From assembly GCA_002440765.1 (NCBI GenBank), contig DJVC01000053.1, forward strand, positions 12,729-35,097: 22,369 nt of DNA. The letters run 5' to 3'. This document shows positions 1 through 8,092 of this stretch, in pieces. The stretch is from a bacterium UBP3_UBA6266. Lineage in GTDB: Bacteria; Auribacterota; UBA6266. Both the position numbers and the translations under genes were made by a program. The notes beneath the pieces are model-generated. The model was not told the origin of the DNA. It was given only the letters and a program-made list of their open reading frames with translations, and did not search any database. The first letter of the stretch is position 1. Each line of letters starts with the position of its first letter.

Positions 1-1196
<1,196 letters not shown>

Positions 1197-1231
1197 TTAA
1201 GTTACCCTGTTCGGAAACCGCTATTAAAGAG

Positions 1232-1261
1232 AAGGCGTCCTTCCTTCAGGAAGGACGCCTT
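1232..1261 (-). terminator. Perfect 13-bp hairpin: DUF1846 terminator and/or pyrG leader attenuator
   Basis: AAGGCGTCCTTCC pairs perfectly with GGAAGGACGCCTT around a 4-base loop. On the minus strand it is followed by CTCTTTAAT, a weak U tract, which is better than what follows on the plus strand. It sits downstream of the DUF1846 stop codon but also just inside the leader predicted from the pyrG promoter, so it could terminate the first and attenuate the second. Confidence 0.75.
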
Positions 1262-1276
1262 TGTCCAATTGGTAGA

Positions 1277-1304
1277 AATATACCAGAATATATATTACTG
1301 TCAA
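1277..1304 (-). promoter_or_regulatory. Candidate sigma70-type promoter for pyrG
   Basis: On the minus strand TTGACA (1304-1299) is followed after 16 bases by TATATT (1282-1277). This predicts a start near 1270 and a leader of about 74 nt before the pyrG ATG. It lies entirely in the gap after the DUF1846 stop codon. Not tested; the match to consensus is good. Confidence 0.55.
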
Positions 1305-1310
1305 GTTAAA

Positions 1311-2822
1311 TTAAGAAACGAAAAGTGATTTGGTGGAAAAATCGGGATCACTTGTGGTGTTTACCCCTAATTTTCTGAGTCCGGCTTCATCACCGGGAGT
1401 GGGGATATGCGTTATATGCATTTCACAATTGTGCAATTCGTTCAACTTTTCCATTGCCGCCTGTGAAGCGGTATTCGTCGCGGCGCTTATACTGAGGGCA
1501 ATAAGCATTTCCTCGAGATTCATACTTATATTTTTATTTCCGGCAACGCGTATCTTCAATTTTCCTATTGACTCAATTATATTCGGAGAAAGCAAATGAA
1601 TCTTATCGGGAATACCCGCAAGAATTTTAACTGCATTCAGAATAACGCTCGAAGAAGCATGCATAAGGTTCGAATTTCTTCCGATTATCAGAGACTCATC
1701 CTTTAACTGGATAGCCGCGCCGCAATAAATACCTTCATTCCCTTTTTTCTCTTTCATAGCCTTTTCTGCTGCTTTTCTGGCGGGCTTAACCACTTTTCTG
1801 TCTTCCGGCTTAAGCCCGGTTTCTTTCATGATATTCTCAGCTCTTTCGACCGTTTCCTTATCAGCAAGCCCCATAGCATATTCACATGCATACCTGAAAT
1901 ACCTTCTTATAATTTCCTGCTGTGCTGCTTCCCTCACCACCTTATCATCTACAATACCAAATCCAGCCCTGTTAACTCCCATATCCGTGGGAGACTTATA
2001 AATTGATTCGCCCATTATCCTGTCAAAGATTCTCTTCAGTACGGGAAATACCTCCACGTCGCGATTGTAATTAACGGTTTCTTCTCCATACGCTTCTTTG
2101 TGAAAAGGGTCTATCAGATTATAATCCTTTATATCCGCGGTAGCCGCTTCATATGCAACATTGACCGGATGTTTGAGAGGAATATTCCATATAGGGAAAG
2201 TTTCAAACTTCGCGTAACCGGAAAAAATACCGTTTTTATGGTCATGATACAACTGTGACAGACAGGTGGATAACTTTCCGCTTCCGGGACCGGGTCCTGT
2301 TACAATTACGAGGGGCTTTTTCGTCTGTATATACTGATTGGCTCCATATCCCTGTTCACTGACAATCAGTTCAATATCATAAGGATACCCTTTTGTAAAT
2401 TTATGGGTACACACGCGGATATTTCTTCGTTCAAGCTTGTTTTTGAAAATTTTTGCCGACGGCTGATTGTCAAAACGTGTAATAACCACCGCGACCACAT
2501 TAATGCCCCATTCCCTGAGGTCATCAATAAGTTTCAAGGAATCAACATCGTATGTAATACCAAAATCAGCCCTGATTTTTTTTCTCTCGATATCGCCGGC
2601 ATATATGCACAGGATAATATCGGCATCATCTTTCAACTGCTGCAGTAAACGCATTTTAACGTTAGGGTCAAAACCGGGCAGGACACGCGCGGCATGATAA
2701 TCATAAATAATTTTACCTCCGAATTCGAGGTAAAGTTTATTGTTAAAGCGCTTTACTCTGTCGAGGATGGAAGCTGTCTGCTCTTTCAGATACTTCTCAT
2801 TATCAAAACCGCTTCTGTTCAA
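1311..2822 (-). CDS. DUF1846 family protein
   Basis: A 503-residue cytosolic protein, full length for the DUF1846 family, whose biochemical role is not established to my knowledge. The N-terminus GFDNEKYLKEQ, followed by NNKLYLEFGGK and DYHAARVLPGFDPN, is the characteristic family opening. A glycine-rich GPGPGSGK at about residues 176-183 resembles a phosphate-binding loop and is followed by family-typical FETFPIWN. No signal peptide or membrane span is visible. Translation must start at a TTG (2822-2820): the upstream ATG is out of frame and stops at once, while AAGGTGA sits at proper distance from the TTG. The upstream neighbour is the 82-aa protein, 52 bases away, and the two may be co-transcribed. 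A strong hairpin follows. Confidence 0.9.
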   Translation of the reverse strand: MNRSGFDNEKYLKEQTASILDRVKRFNNKLYLEFGGKIIYDYHAARVLPGFDPNVKMRLLQQLKDDADIILCIYAGDIERKKIRADFGITYDVDSLKLIDDLREWGINVVAVVITRFDNQPSAKIFKNKLERRNIRVCTHKFTKGYPYDIELIVSEQGYGANQYIQTKKPLVIVTGPGPGSGKLSTCLSQLYHDHKNGIFSGYAKFETFPIWNIPLKHPVNVAYEAATADIKDYNLIDPFHKEAYGEETVNYNRDVEVFPVLKRIFDRIMGESIYKSPTDMGVNRAGFGIVDDKVVREAAQQEIIRRYFRYACEYAMGLADKETVERAENIMKETGLKPEDRKVVKPARKAAEKAMKEKKGNEGIYCGAAIQLKDESLIIGRNSNLMHASSSVILNAVKILAGIPDKIHLLSPNIIESIGKLKIRVAGNKNISMNLEEMLIALSISAATNTASQAAMEKLNELHNCEMHITHIPTPGDEAGLRKLGVNTTSDPDFSTKSLFVS

Positions 2823-2874
2823 AAATACATCACCTTTCTTCCAACCAATATCTGAAAAAGCCCCGATTAAAAAC

Positions 2875-3123
2875 CTATTTGAATCGTTTCAGTCCCACTT
2901 TATCCGCAATCTCAAAAAATTCATTTTTGCCGATTTCATCAAGCGTCTTGCCTTTTTTATTAAGCTGTTCATTAAATTTTATAGCCTTTTCCTGCATAGC
3001 TTCGTGGGTTTCCTCCGAACCTCCGTAAAGGCGGAAATTATCTCCCCTGGTAACCCTGAGATGCCCATCCTTACTATCAAAACCAAGTCCAAGCAAAAAA
3101 GACTTATTAATCTTATCCGCCAC
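2875..3123 (-). CDS. Small conserved-looking protein of unknown function (82 aa)
   Basis: Begins MADKINKSFLLGLGFDSKDG and continues with a charged helix-rich tail ending VGLKRFK. No signal peptide, membrane span or Cys motif is present. I do not recognise a named domain, although the sequence reads as a compact folded protein and resembles small hypothetical proteins I have seen. The longest frame would start at a TTG at 3129, but AAAGGA (3136-3131) is only one base from it and seven bases from the GTG at 3123-3121, so the GTG start is chosen. A candidate promoter with TTGACA lies upstream, divergent from the TPR gene. It probably heads a two-gene unit with the DUF1846 gene. Confidence 0.7.
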   Translation of the reverse strand: MADKINKSFLLGLGFDSKDGHLRVTRGDNFRLYGGSEETHEAMQEKAIKFNEQLNKKGKTLDEIGKNEFFEIADKVGLKRFK

Positions 3124-3130
3124 AACCAAA

Positions 3131-3136
3131 TCCTTT
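3131..3136 (-). promoter_or_regulatory. Ribosome binding site that fixes the GTG start of the 82-aa gene
   Basis: AAAGGA on the minus strand lies seven bases before GTG (3123-3121) and one base before the alternative TTG (3129-3127). Only the GTG has workable spacing. Confidence 0.7.
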
Positions 3137-3182
3137 CTTAATCACTTATCTGAGTCCCAGTATATATCAAAACTAAAGTTTT

Positions 3183-3210
3183 ATCCTATATAAAAAAAAA
3201 TTGATGTCAA
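3183..3210 (-). promoter_or_regulatory. Candidate promoter for the 82-aa/DUF1846 unit
   Basis: Minus-strand TTGACA (3210-3205), a 16-base T-rich spacer, then TAGGAT (3188-3183). It predicts a leader of roughly 50 nt. Its -35 box overlaps the -35 box of the divergent TPR gene promoter within TTGATGTCAA. Confidence 0.45.
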
Positions 3211-3229
3211 TATAAAATTTTCTGATAAT
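3201..3229 (+). promoter_or_regulatory. Candidate promoter for the TPR gene, giving an almost leaderless mRNA
   Basis: TTGATG (3201-3206), a 17-base spacer, then GATAAT (3224-3229). The predicted start is near 3236-3238, only a few bases before the ATG at 3240. No Shine-Dalgarno sequence lies in between. Confidence 0.5.
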
Positions 3230-3239
3230 ATATACTCTT

Positions 3240-4055
3240 ATGAAAATTTTGCCTGTTTTATACATGATTCTGATTATTGTCGTTACGGGTATTGTCTTCG
3301 CAGAGACTGCCGATTACAAGACACACCTTGCCGAATTCAAAAAAGCCGAAGCATTAACCAATTCAAAAACTCTAAGTTCTATATTCCAGGAAAGCATAGC
3401 CCAGGCGCTGACCAGCGGTAACAAAAGAAACACCGTTTTCCGGGATAAGGCCGCCGGAAACGCCAGGGAGGCAGTAGCTATACTAGATAAGCTGGTAGAG
3501 CGTTACCCTGACATAAGCAAATTTTACTCATCGAGGTCAATGGCTTACGCGGTGCTGTCCTCACTGGTACCCGGGAAAAGGAACTCTTTGAGAAAACAAT
3601 GCATAGAAAACGCTGATAAATCAATTGAAATTGACCCCGGCAATATAGAAGGATATATTGCCCTCTTTTTCGTTGATGACGACAGGTCATATCTCGAAAC
3701 TGCGCTCCGAATCAAACCTGACGATGAAACGGCAAACGTATATTATGTATTTTCAAAATATGTTTTCCCCTCTTTCCAATCCGACAGCAGCACATTGTTA
3801 CAATATACTATCGGCGAGTTGGAGAAGCTACACAACAAATTTCCTTCCAACACGCTGGTTCTTTTCTCCGAAGGCATATTATTGCTTAAACTCAATAACA
3901 AAGAACAAGCTTGTGCCGTTTTTGAAAAATCACTGCAAATTGACGAAAACCAGCCGGCGGTAAAAATATTACATAAGGCACTACACGAGGGTTTAGCAAA
4001 TAATGATAAAAAATTATATTTGAAGGACAAACAAGAAAAAGGGGCTGCAAATTAA
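3240..4055 (+). CDS. Secreted TPR-repeat protein of unknown function
   Basis: A 271-residue protein with a clear Sec signal peptide (MKILPVLYMILIIVVTGIVFA, cleavage expected before ETADY) and no lipobox Cys, so it is probably periplasmic. After a charged segment the chain carries degenerate tetratricopeptide helices: around residues 80-105 (AVAILDKLVERYPDISKFYSSRSMAYAV), 115-140 (IENADKSIEIDPGNIEGYIALF) and 215-250 (LLLKLNNKEQACAVFEKSLQIDENQPAVK). TPRs mediate protein-protein contacts; no catalytic domain is visible. The ATG has no Shine-Dalgarno sequence and lies next to a predicted transcription start, suggesting leaderless initiation. It is the only rightward gene in the left two-thirds of the window and converges on the HEAT-repeat gene. 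The partner is unknown. Confidence 0.75.
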   Translation: MKILPVLYMILIIVVTGIVFAETADYKTHLAEFKKAEALTNSKTLSSIFQESIAQALTSGNKRNTVFRDKAAGNAREAVAILDKLVERYPDISKFYSSRSMAYAVLSSLVPGKRNSLRKQCIENADKSIEIDPGNIEGYIALFFVDDDRSYLETALRIKPDDETANVYYVFSKYVFPSFQSDSSTLLQYTIGELEKLHNKFPSNTLVLFSEGILLLKLNNKEQACAVFEKSLQIDENQPAVKILHKALHEGLANNDKKLYLKDKQEKGAAN

Positions 4056-4066
4056 ATTACAGCCCC
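4041..4066. terminator. Bidirectional terminator between convergent TPR and HEAT genes
   Basis: GGGGCTG (4041-4047) pairs with CAGCCCC (4060-4066) around a 12-base loop. On the minus strand the stem is followed by TTTTTCTTGTT, a good U tract. On the plus strand only CTTT follows. The TAA of the TPR gene (4053-4055) lies inside the loop, and its last codons form one arm. Confidence 0.75.
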
Positions 4067-4083
4067 CTTTCAAAACCGGCAAA

Positions 4084-6126
4084 TCATTCCTCATCGCGCT
4101 CGGACAGATAAGTTTTCCATTCCTGTACCGCGCTATACTTCCTATCAGGTGTCGAATTTTCGTTGTATCCAAAGTCCTTCCCGGTGAGATTCCTCAACGA
4201 AGAAGCTGCCTTTAGCCTAACATCAAGTTCTTCGTCGGAAGACAGTGCTTTAAATAAAGCGGTCAATGTTTTCCTGTCGTCTGTGCCTATCTTGCCCAAA
4301 GCTTCGGCCGCGCAAACCCTCACATAAGAATGGTCATTCTCGAGTATTTTAATTATCTCATCGTCATATTCTTTCTCTCCGAATTCACTTATAGAATATA
4401 TAGCCGCCGCTCTGACCATAGAATCCCTGTCTTTAAGTTTACCCGCGATCTGTCCTACCGCGTTTGTGTTGCCGCAGAAAGAAAGATATGAAATTGCCGC
4501 GATTTTTACATTGGAATCAGGGTCATCAAGCATTTTCACTGTTTTTTTAATAACAGTTTTGTCTCCTATTTTTTCAAGCGAACGCAGGCATGCGGCTCTG
4601 ACAAGAGAGCTACTGTCATCAAGCCCTCTTATAATAAAGGCCGTAGATTCTTTTTTCTTCATCAGACCCAATGCTACAACCGCATCTTTTCTTACATCCG
4701 GACTTGCGCTTTGCATACATTCATACAGTTTATCGCCATAACCGATAAGAGCTTCAGAAGCGGCTCTTGATATTTCAGGATCGGCATCCTGGCATCTTTC
4801 GACAAGAATCCCCACCGAACCCGGTGATTTTATAACACCCAGGGCCTTTATGGCTTCAACAACCTCGCTTTTATCCCTGGCATTAACAACTATGTCCGTA
4901 AGCATGGGTTCTGCGGTGCTGTCGCCGAGTTTCCCCAGCGATTTGAGCGCTTCGACTCTTATATCGGTTCTTTCATCAGATAACAATTTCTTCAACGTTT
5001 TTTCCGCGGATTTATCACCTATCCTGCCTAACGCAATGACGGAATAATATCTCACCTGCCACACTTTATCCTTCGTCCCTTTTATAAGAACCGTCACGGC
5101 TTTCACGTCCGCCACTTCAGCTAACCACGCGCTCGAATCTATCCTGGTAGCTTCATCCTGGGAAGACATTGCTTCCATCAGACCCGCCGTCAGTGCCGCC
5201 TGATCCATCTTCTTCAGTGTGTCAAATGTCATTCTCCTTACATCACCGTTTATATCGGACAGCATATTTACCAGCGGCTGTACCGCTCTTTTATCATCAA
5301 GAATATTGAGCGCCATAACGGCGGATAACCTCACATCGGGAGATTCATCATTCAACATTCCTATAATTTCGGGTGTGGCGGATTTATTGCCCATTTTTGC
5401 CAGCGCAATTGCGGAAGCTGCCCTGACACCGCTATCAGAGTCTATTGTGGCCTTTATAAGATACGGAGTACATTTTTCATCACGCAGTTCCCCCATAGAA
5501 TAGACTACCATTTTTCTTGTATCGGAATTTTCATCGCTAAGAAGCTCTATCAAAGCAGGAACGACCTCTTTATCTCCCATTTTTCCTATAGCATAAATTA
5601 CTTTTTCTCTTACCTCTTTGTTACTGTCCTGCAGCGCCTTTACTAAATCATCAAGTGAAGACCTGTCTGCAATAAGAGAGAGGGAATCAGCGCAAGCAAG
5701 CCTTACTCTTGCCATATTATCGTTCAATAAAGCTTTTCTAAGGGCCAAAACACTTTCCTCTGTCGGGTATTCACCCAGTATTTTTGCCGCAAATTCCCTG
5801 TCACTTCTCCTGCCGTCAAGAAGAATCTTTATGTAGACAGGGACACCAGAATCACCCATTTCCCTCAGACGCTTATACGCAAGCCGCCTTGTTCTGCTGT
5901 TTCCGGAATTTACCATTTTAAAAAGTTGTATGATTTCGACTTCCCGGTCGGTTAGCTGTTCTCCTCCAATCACTTCTTCCGTTTCTTCCTCAACCTCTTT
6001 TTCTACCGCTCTGTCTTCGGATATTGCAGATGATTTTTTTGTTCTTCTGCCCTGTCCGGAATAAGCCTGCGGGATAAACAATGACGCACAAAAAATTGCC
6101 AGAAGCAAGCATCTTAAAACTTTCAT
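4084..6126 (-). CDS. Secreted HEAT-repeat (PBS-lyase type) scaffold protein
   Basis: A 680-residue protein with a Sec signal peptide (MKVLRCLLLAIFCASLFIPQAYS), an acidic stretch around residues 38-55, and then some 17-18 tandem helical repeats of about 31-37 residues filling the rest. The units follow a D-x-x-V-R-x-A-A-x-x-A-L-G-x-x-G-D pattern, for example KDRDSMVRAAAIYSISEFG and NDESPDVRLSAVMALNILD. This is the HEAT_2/PBS-lyase repeat type. Such solenoids bind proteins or peptides; no catalytic domain is present. Start is set by AAAGGAG seven bases before the ATG. It is 72 bases downstream of the phosphomutase gene and may be the last gene of the long leftward operon. It ends at the shared terminator. 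Cargo or partner cannot be told from sequence. Confidence 0.85.
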   Translation of the reverse strand: MKVLRCLLLAIFCASLFIPQAYSGQGRRTKKSSAISEDRAVEKEVEEETEEVIGGEQLTDREVEIIQLFKMVNSGNSRTRRLAYKRLREMGDSGVPVYIKILLDGRRSDREFAAKILGEYPTEESVLALRKALLNDNMARVRLACADSLSLIADRSSLDDLVKALQDSNKEVREKVIYAIGKMGDKEVVPALIELLSDENSDTRKMVVYSMGELRDEKCTPYLIKATIDSDSGVRAASAIALAKMGNKSATPEIIGMLNDESPDVRLSAVMALNILDDKRAVQPLVNMLSDINGDVRRMTFDTLKKMDQAALTAGLMEAMSSQDEATRIDSSAWLAEVADVKAVTVLIKGTKDKVWQVRYYSVIALGRIGDKSAEKTLKKLLSDERTDIRVEALKSLGKLGDSTAEPMLTDIVVNARDKSEVVEAIKALGVIKSPGSVGILVERCQDADPEISRAASEALIGYGDKLYECMQSASPDVRKDAVVALGLMKKKESTAFIIRGLDDSSSLVRAACLRSLEKIGDKTVIKKTVKMLDDPDSNVKIAAISYLSFCGNTNAVGQIAGKLKDRDSMVRAAAIYSISEFGEKEYDDEIIKILENDHSYVRVCAAEALGKIGTDDRKTLTALFKALSSDEELDVRLKAASSLRNLTGKDFGYNENSTPDRKYSAVQEWKTYLSERDEE

Positions 6127-6198
6127 ATTACATCTCCTTTGTTATCGAATTGCAACCCTACCATAATAGCCCATTAAAAATCACTAAAAATTAATCTG

Positions 6199-7542
6199 TC
6201 AGCCTTTAATAATCGCAAGGACCTCATCCCTCTTCTCTTCCATCATCTTTTCTGTATTGGCTTCCAGGTTCAACCTCAGTAAAGGTTCCGTGTTGGATGG
6301 ACGGACATTAAAATGCCAATTATCATAATCAACTGATATCCCGTCAAGGTATGATATATGCGCATCACTGTATTTTTCCGCCAGTTCCTTTGTTTTTTTC
6401 CGGATATCGCTCACCTTGGAATTGATTTCACCGCTGATAAAATATTTTTCCTTGAGCGGTTTTATCAGCTGACTGAGATTCACATCCTTCTCGCTTATCA
6501 ATTCCAGCATCAGAAGCGCCGGTATGATCCCGCTATCGGCATTATAATTATCCCTGAAATAATAGTGTCCGGTGACCTCACCGCCGAAAATAGCTTTTTC
6601 TTTTCTCATCCTTTGCTTAAAAAACGCATGTCCGACCCTGTTCATAAACGGCTTGCCGCCGTTTTCCAGGACCTTGTCCCGGACAGCCCAACTGGCCCTG
6701 AGATCATATAGGACAGATTCCCCGTGATGCTTTCTGAGAATAGCTTCTGCTAAAAGCGCTGTTACAAAATCACCCGATACAAACTCCCCTTTATCATCTA
6801 TAAAAAAGCACCTGTCGACATCTCCGTCAAAAGCAATCCCCATGTCCGCATTTTCTTCAACGACTCTCTTCATAATTGCAATCCTGTTCTCTTCAATAAG
6901 CGGATTTGCCTCGTGATTGGGGAATGTGCCGTCCACATCAAAATACATGGGAATAACCGTAACGGGCAGTTTTTCGAACACAGGAGGAACCATTTTCCCC
7001 GCCATGCCGTTACCTGCATCCATTACAATCTTAAAGGGTTTTATTTTCGAAGGGGCAATAAAGCTTAATATATGCTTCACGTAATCCGGCCAGATATCCC
7101 TGTTATAGAGGTTTCCCTTTTTACCCGGTTCCGTAAAATTATTATTAATAACCATTTTTTTTATATCCTGGATACCCGTTTCTCCGCTAAGCGGGATGGC
7201 CCTTTCTTTCACCAATTTCATTCCGTTATATTCTTTGGGATTATGCGAAGCTGTTATTATTACACCCCCTTCATATCCGTACATTGCGACACCGACATAA
7301 AGCATATCCGTACCAACCATACCGAAATCAGTCACATTACACCCCTGATCCACCGCGCCTTTAATAAATGATTTAGCCATGGAAGGCGATGAAACCCTCA
7401 TATCCCTCCCCACTGCAATATTCTTTACTTTTAAAAAAGAGACAAATGCCCGCCCGATACGATACGCTGTATCCTCATTTATTTCTTCGGGAAAAACACC
7501 TCTGATATCGTAAGCTTTAAATATAGACTCTTTTATTTCCAT
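6199..7542 (-). CDS. Phosphomannomutase/phosphoglucomutase (alpha-D-phosphohexomutase)
   Basis: Interconverts hexose 6-phosphate and 1-phosphate, supplying glucose-1-P or mannose-1-P for nucleotide sugars and surface glycans. The four family motifs appear in order in a normal-length 447-residue chain: the phosphoserine loop TASHNPKEYNG with Ser99, the Mg loop DGDVDR (Asp239, 241, 243), the sugar-binding loop GGEVTGH (about 320-326), and the C-terminal phosphate-binding RPSNTEP (414-420). GEVTGH fits the bifunctional PMM/PGM (AlgC/ManB) subgroup rather than glucosamine mutase. Start is set by GAGGAGG just upstream. The gene follows the membrane protein at 7571 by 28 bases. Whether mannose or glucose is the main substrate is not decidable here. 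Confidence 0.93.
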   Translation of the reverse strand: MEIKESIFKAYDIRGVFPEEINEDTAYRIGRAFVSFLKVKNIAVGRDMRVSSPSMAKSFIKGAVDQGCNVTDFGMVGTDMLYVGVAMYGYEGGVIITASHNPKEYNGMKLVKERAIPLSGETGIQDIKKMVINNNFTEPGKKGNLYNRDIWPDYVKHILSFIAPSKIKPFKIVMDAGNGMAGKMVPPVFEKLPVTVIPMYFDVDGTFPNHEANPLIEENRIAIMKRVVEENADMGIAFDGDVDRCFFIDDKGEFVSGDFVTALLAEAILRKHHGESVLYDLRASWAVRDKVLENGGKPFMNRVGHAFFKQRMRKEKAIFGGEVTGHYYFRDNYNADSGIIPALLMLELISEKDVNLSQLIKPLKEKYFISGEINSKVSDIRKKTKELAEKYSDAHISYLDGISVDYDNWHFNVRPSNTEPLLRLNLEANTEKMMEEKRDEVLAIIKG

Positions 7543-7570
7543 TTCTCCTCCTCATTCCATATGACCGGTA

Positions 7571-8092
7571 TTACCTGAAGTAGTTTCTCACCTGGGCTTT
7601 TTCAATACCAAAAAATTCGCGGAAATTTTTAACCTCTGATACAATCCATAAACCATCTTCATCATTAAAAACAACTTTTAATGTATTTTTGCCGGGATTC
7701 GCAGACAGCACATTTGTAAACAGATAATCGCCGGTCTTGATCCTGTACTCTGCTTTAATCTCGGCAAAAGCCTTCTTCCCTTCGAAAATACACTTTATGT
7801 CTCCTATAAATATCCTGATATCGGCGGCATTCTTAAATATGGAAGATATATAATTTACAGCCATGGCCTTATCAAATTCAAGGTCATCCCGGTATTCATC
7901 GGATAACATCTTTTCTACAAATCCGATATTTTTTGATTCAAGAGCTTTTTTTATCTCCGTTACACGGTTTTTAAAAACCGCCTCCTCAGAATAAAACTTG
8001 TTCCATGCCAGATATCCGAAAAGGACAAGTATTACCAGTAAAACGACTATATTGCCCGCAAATAGAATACGCTGGTGTTTGTCCGATGTCAT
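7571..8092 (-). CDS. Single-span membrane protein with NTF2-like extracytoplasmic domain
   Basis: 173 residues with a short basic N-terminus, one hydrophobic segment (about residues 9-29, ILFAGNIVVLLVILVLFGYLA) and a soluble tail of about 140 residues. The tail pattern is a helical start (VTEIKKALESKNIGFVEKMLSDEYRDD), then alternating strands ending DGLWIVSEVKNF. It resembles the cone-shaped NTF2/SnoaL-like fold, but that is inferred from pattern only and no function follows. Its ATG overlaps the nfnB stop codon (ATGA at 8092-8089), so the two are translationally coupled. Phosphohexomutase follows. The tail would face the periplasm if the N-terminus is inside. Confidence 0.7.
   Translation of the reverse strand: MTSDKHQRILFAGNIVVLLVILVLFGYLAWNKFYSEEAVFKNRVTEIKKALESKNIGFVEKMLSDEYRDDLEFDKAMAVNYISSIFKNAADIRIFIGDIKCIFEGKKAFAEIKAEYRIKTGDYLFTNVLSANPGKNTLKVVFNDEDGLWIVSEVKNFREFFGIEKAQVRNYFR

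Noticed and set aside
4084..6126. Repeated DNA or CRISPR-like periodicity over the HEAT gene
   Set aside because: The periodicity is at the protein level (30-37 residue repeats). The DNA units are divergent, with no constant repeat and spacer pattern.
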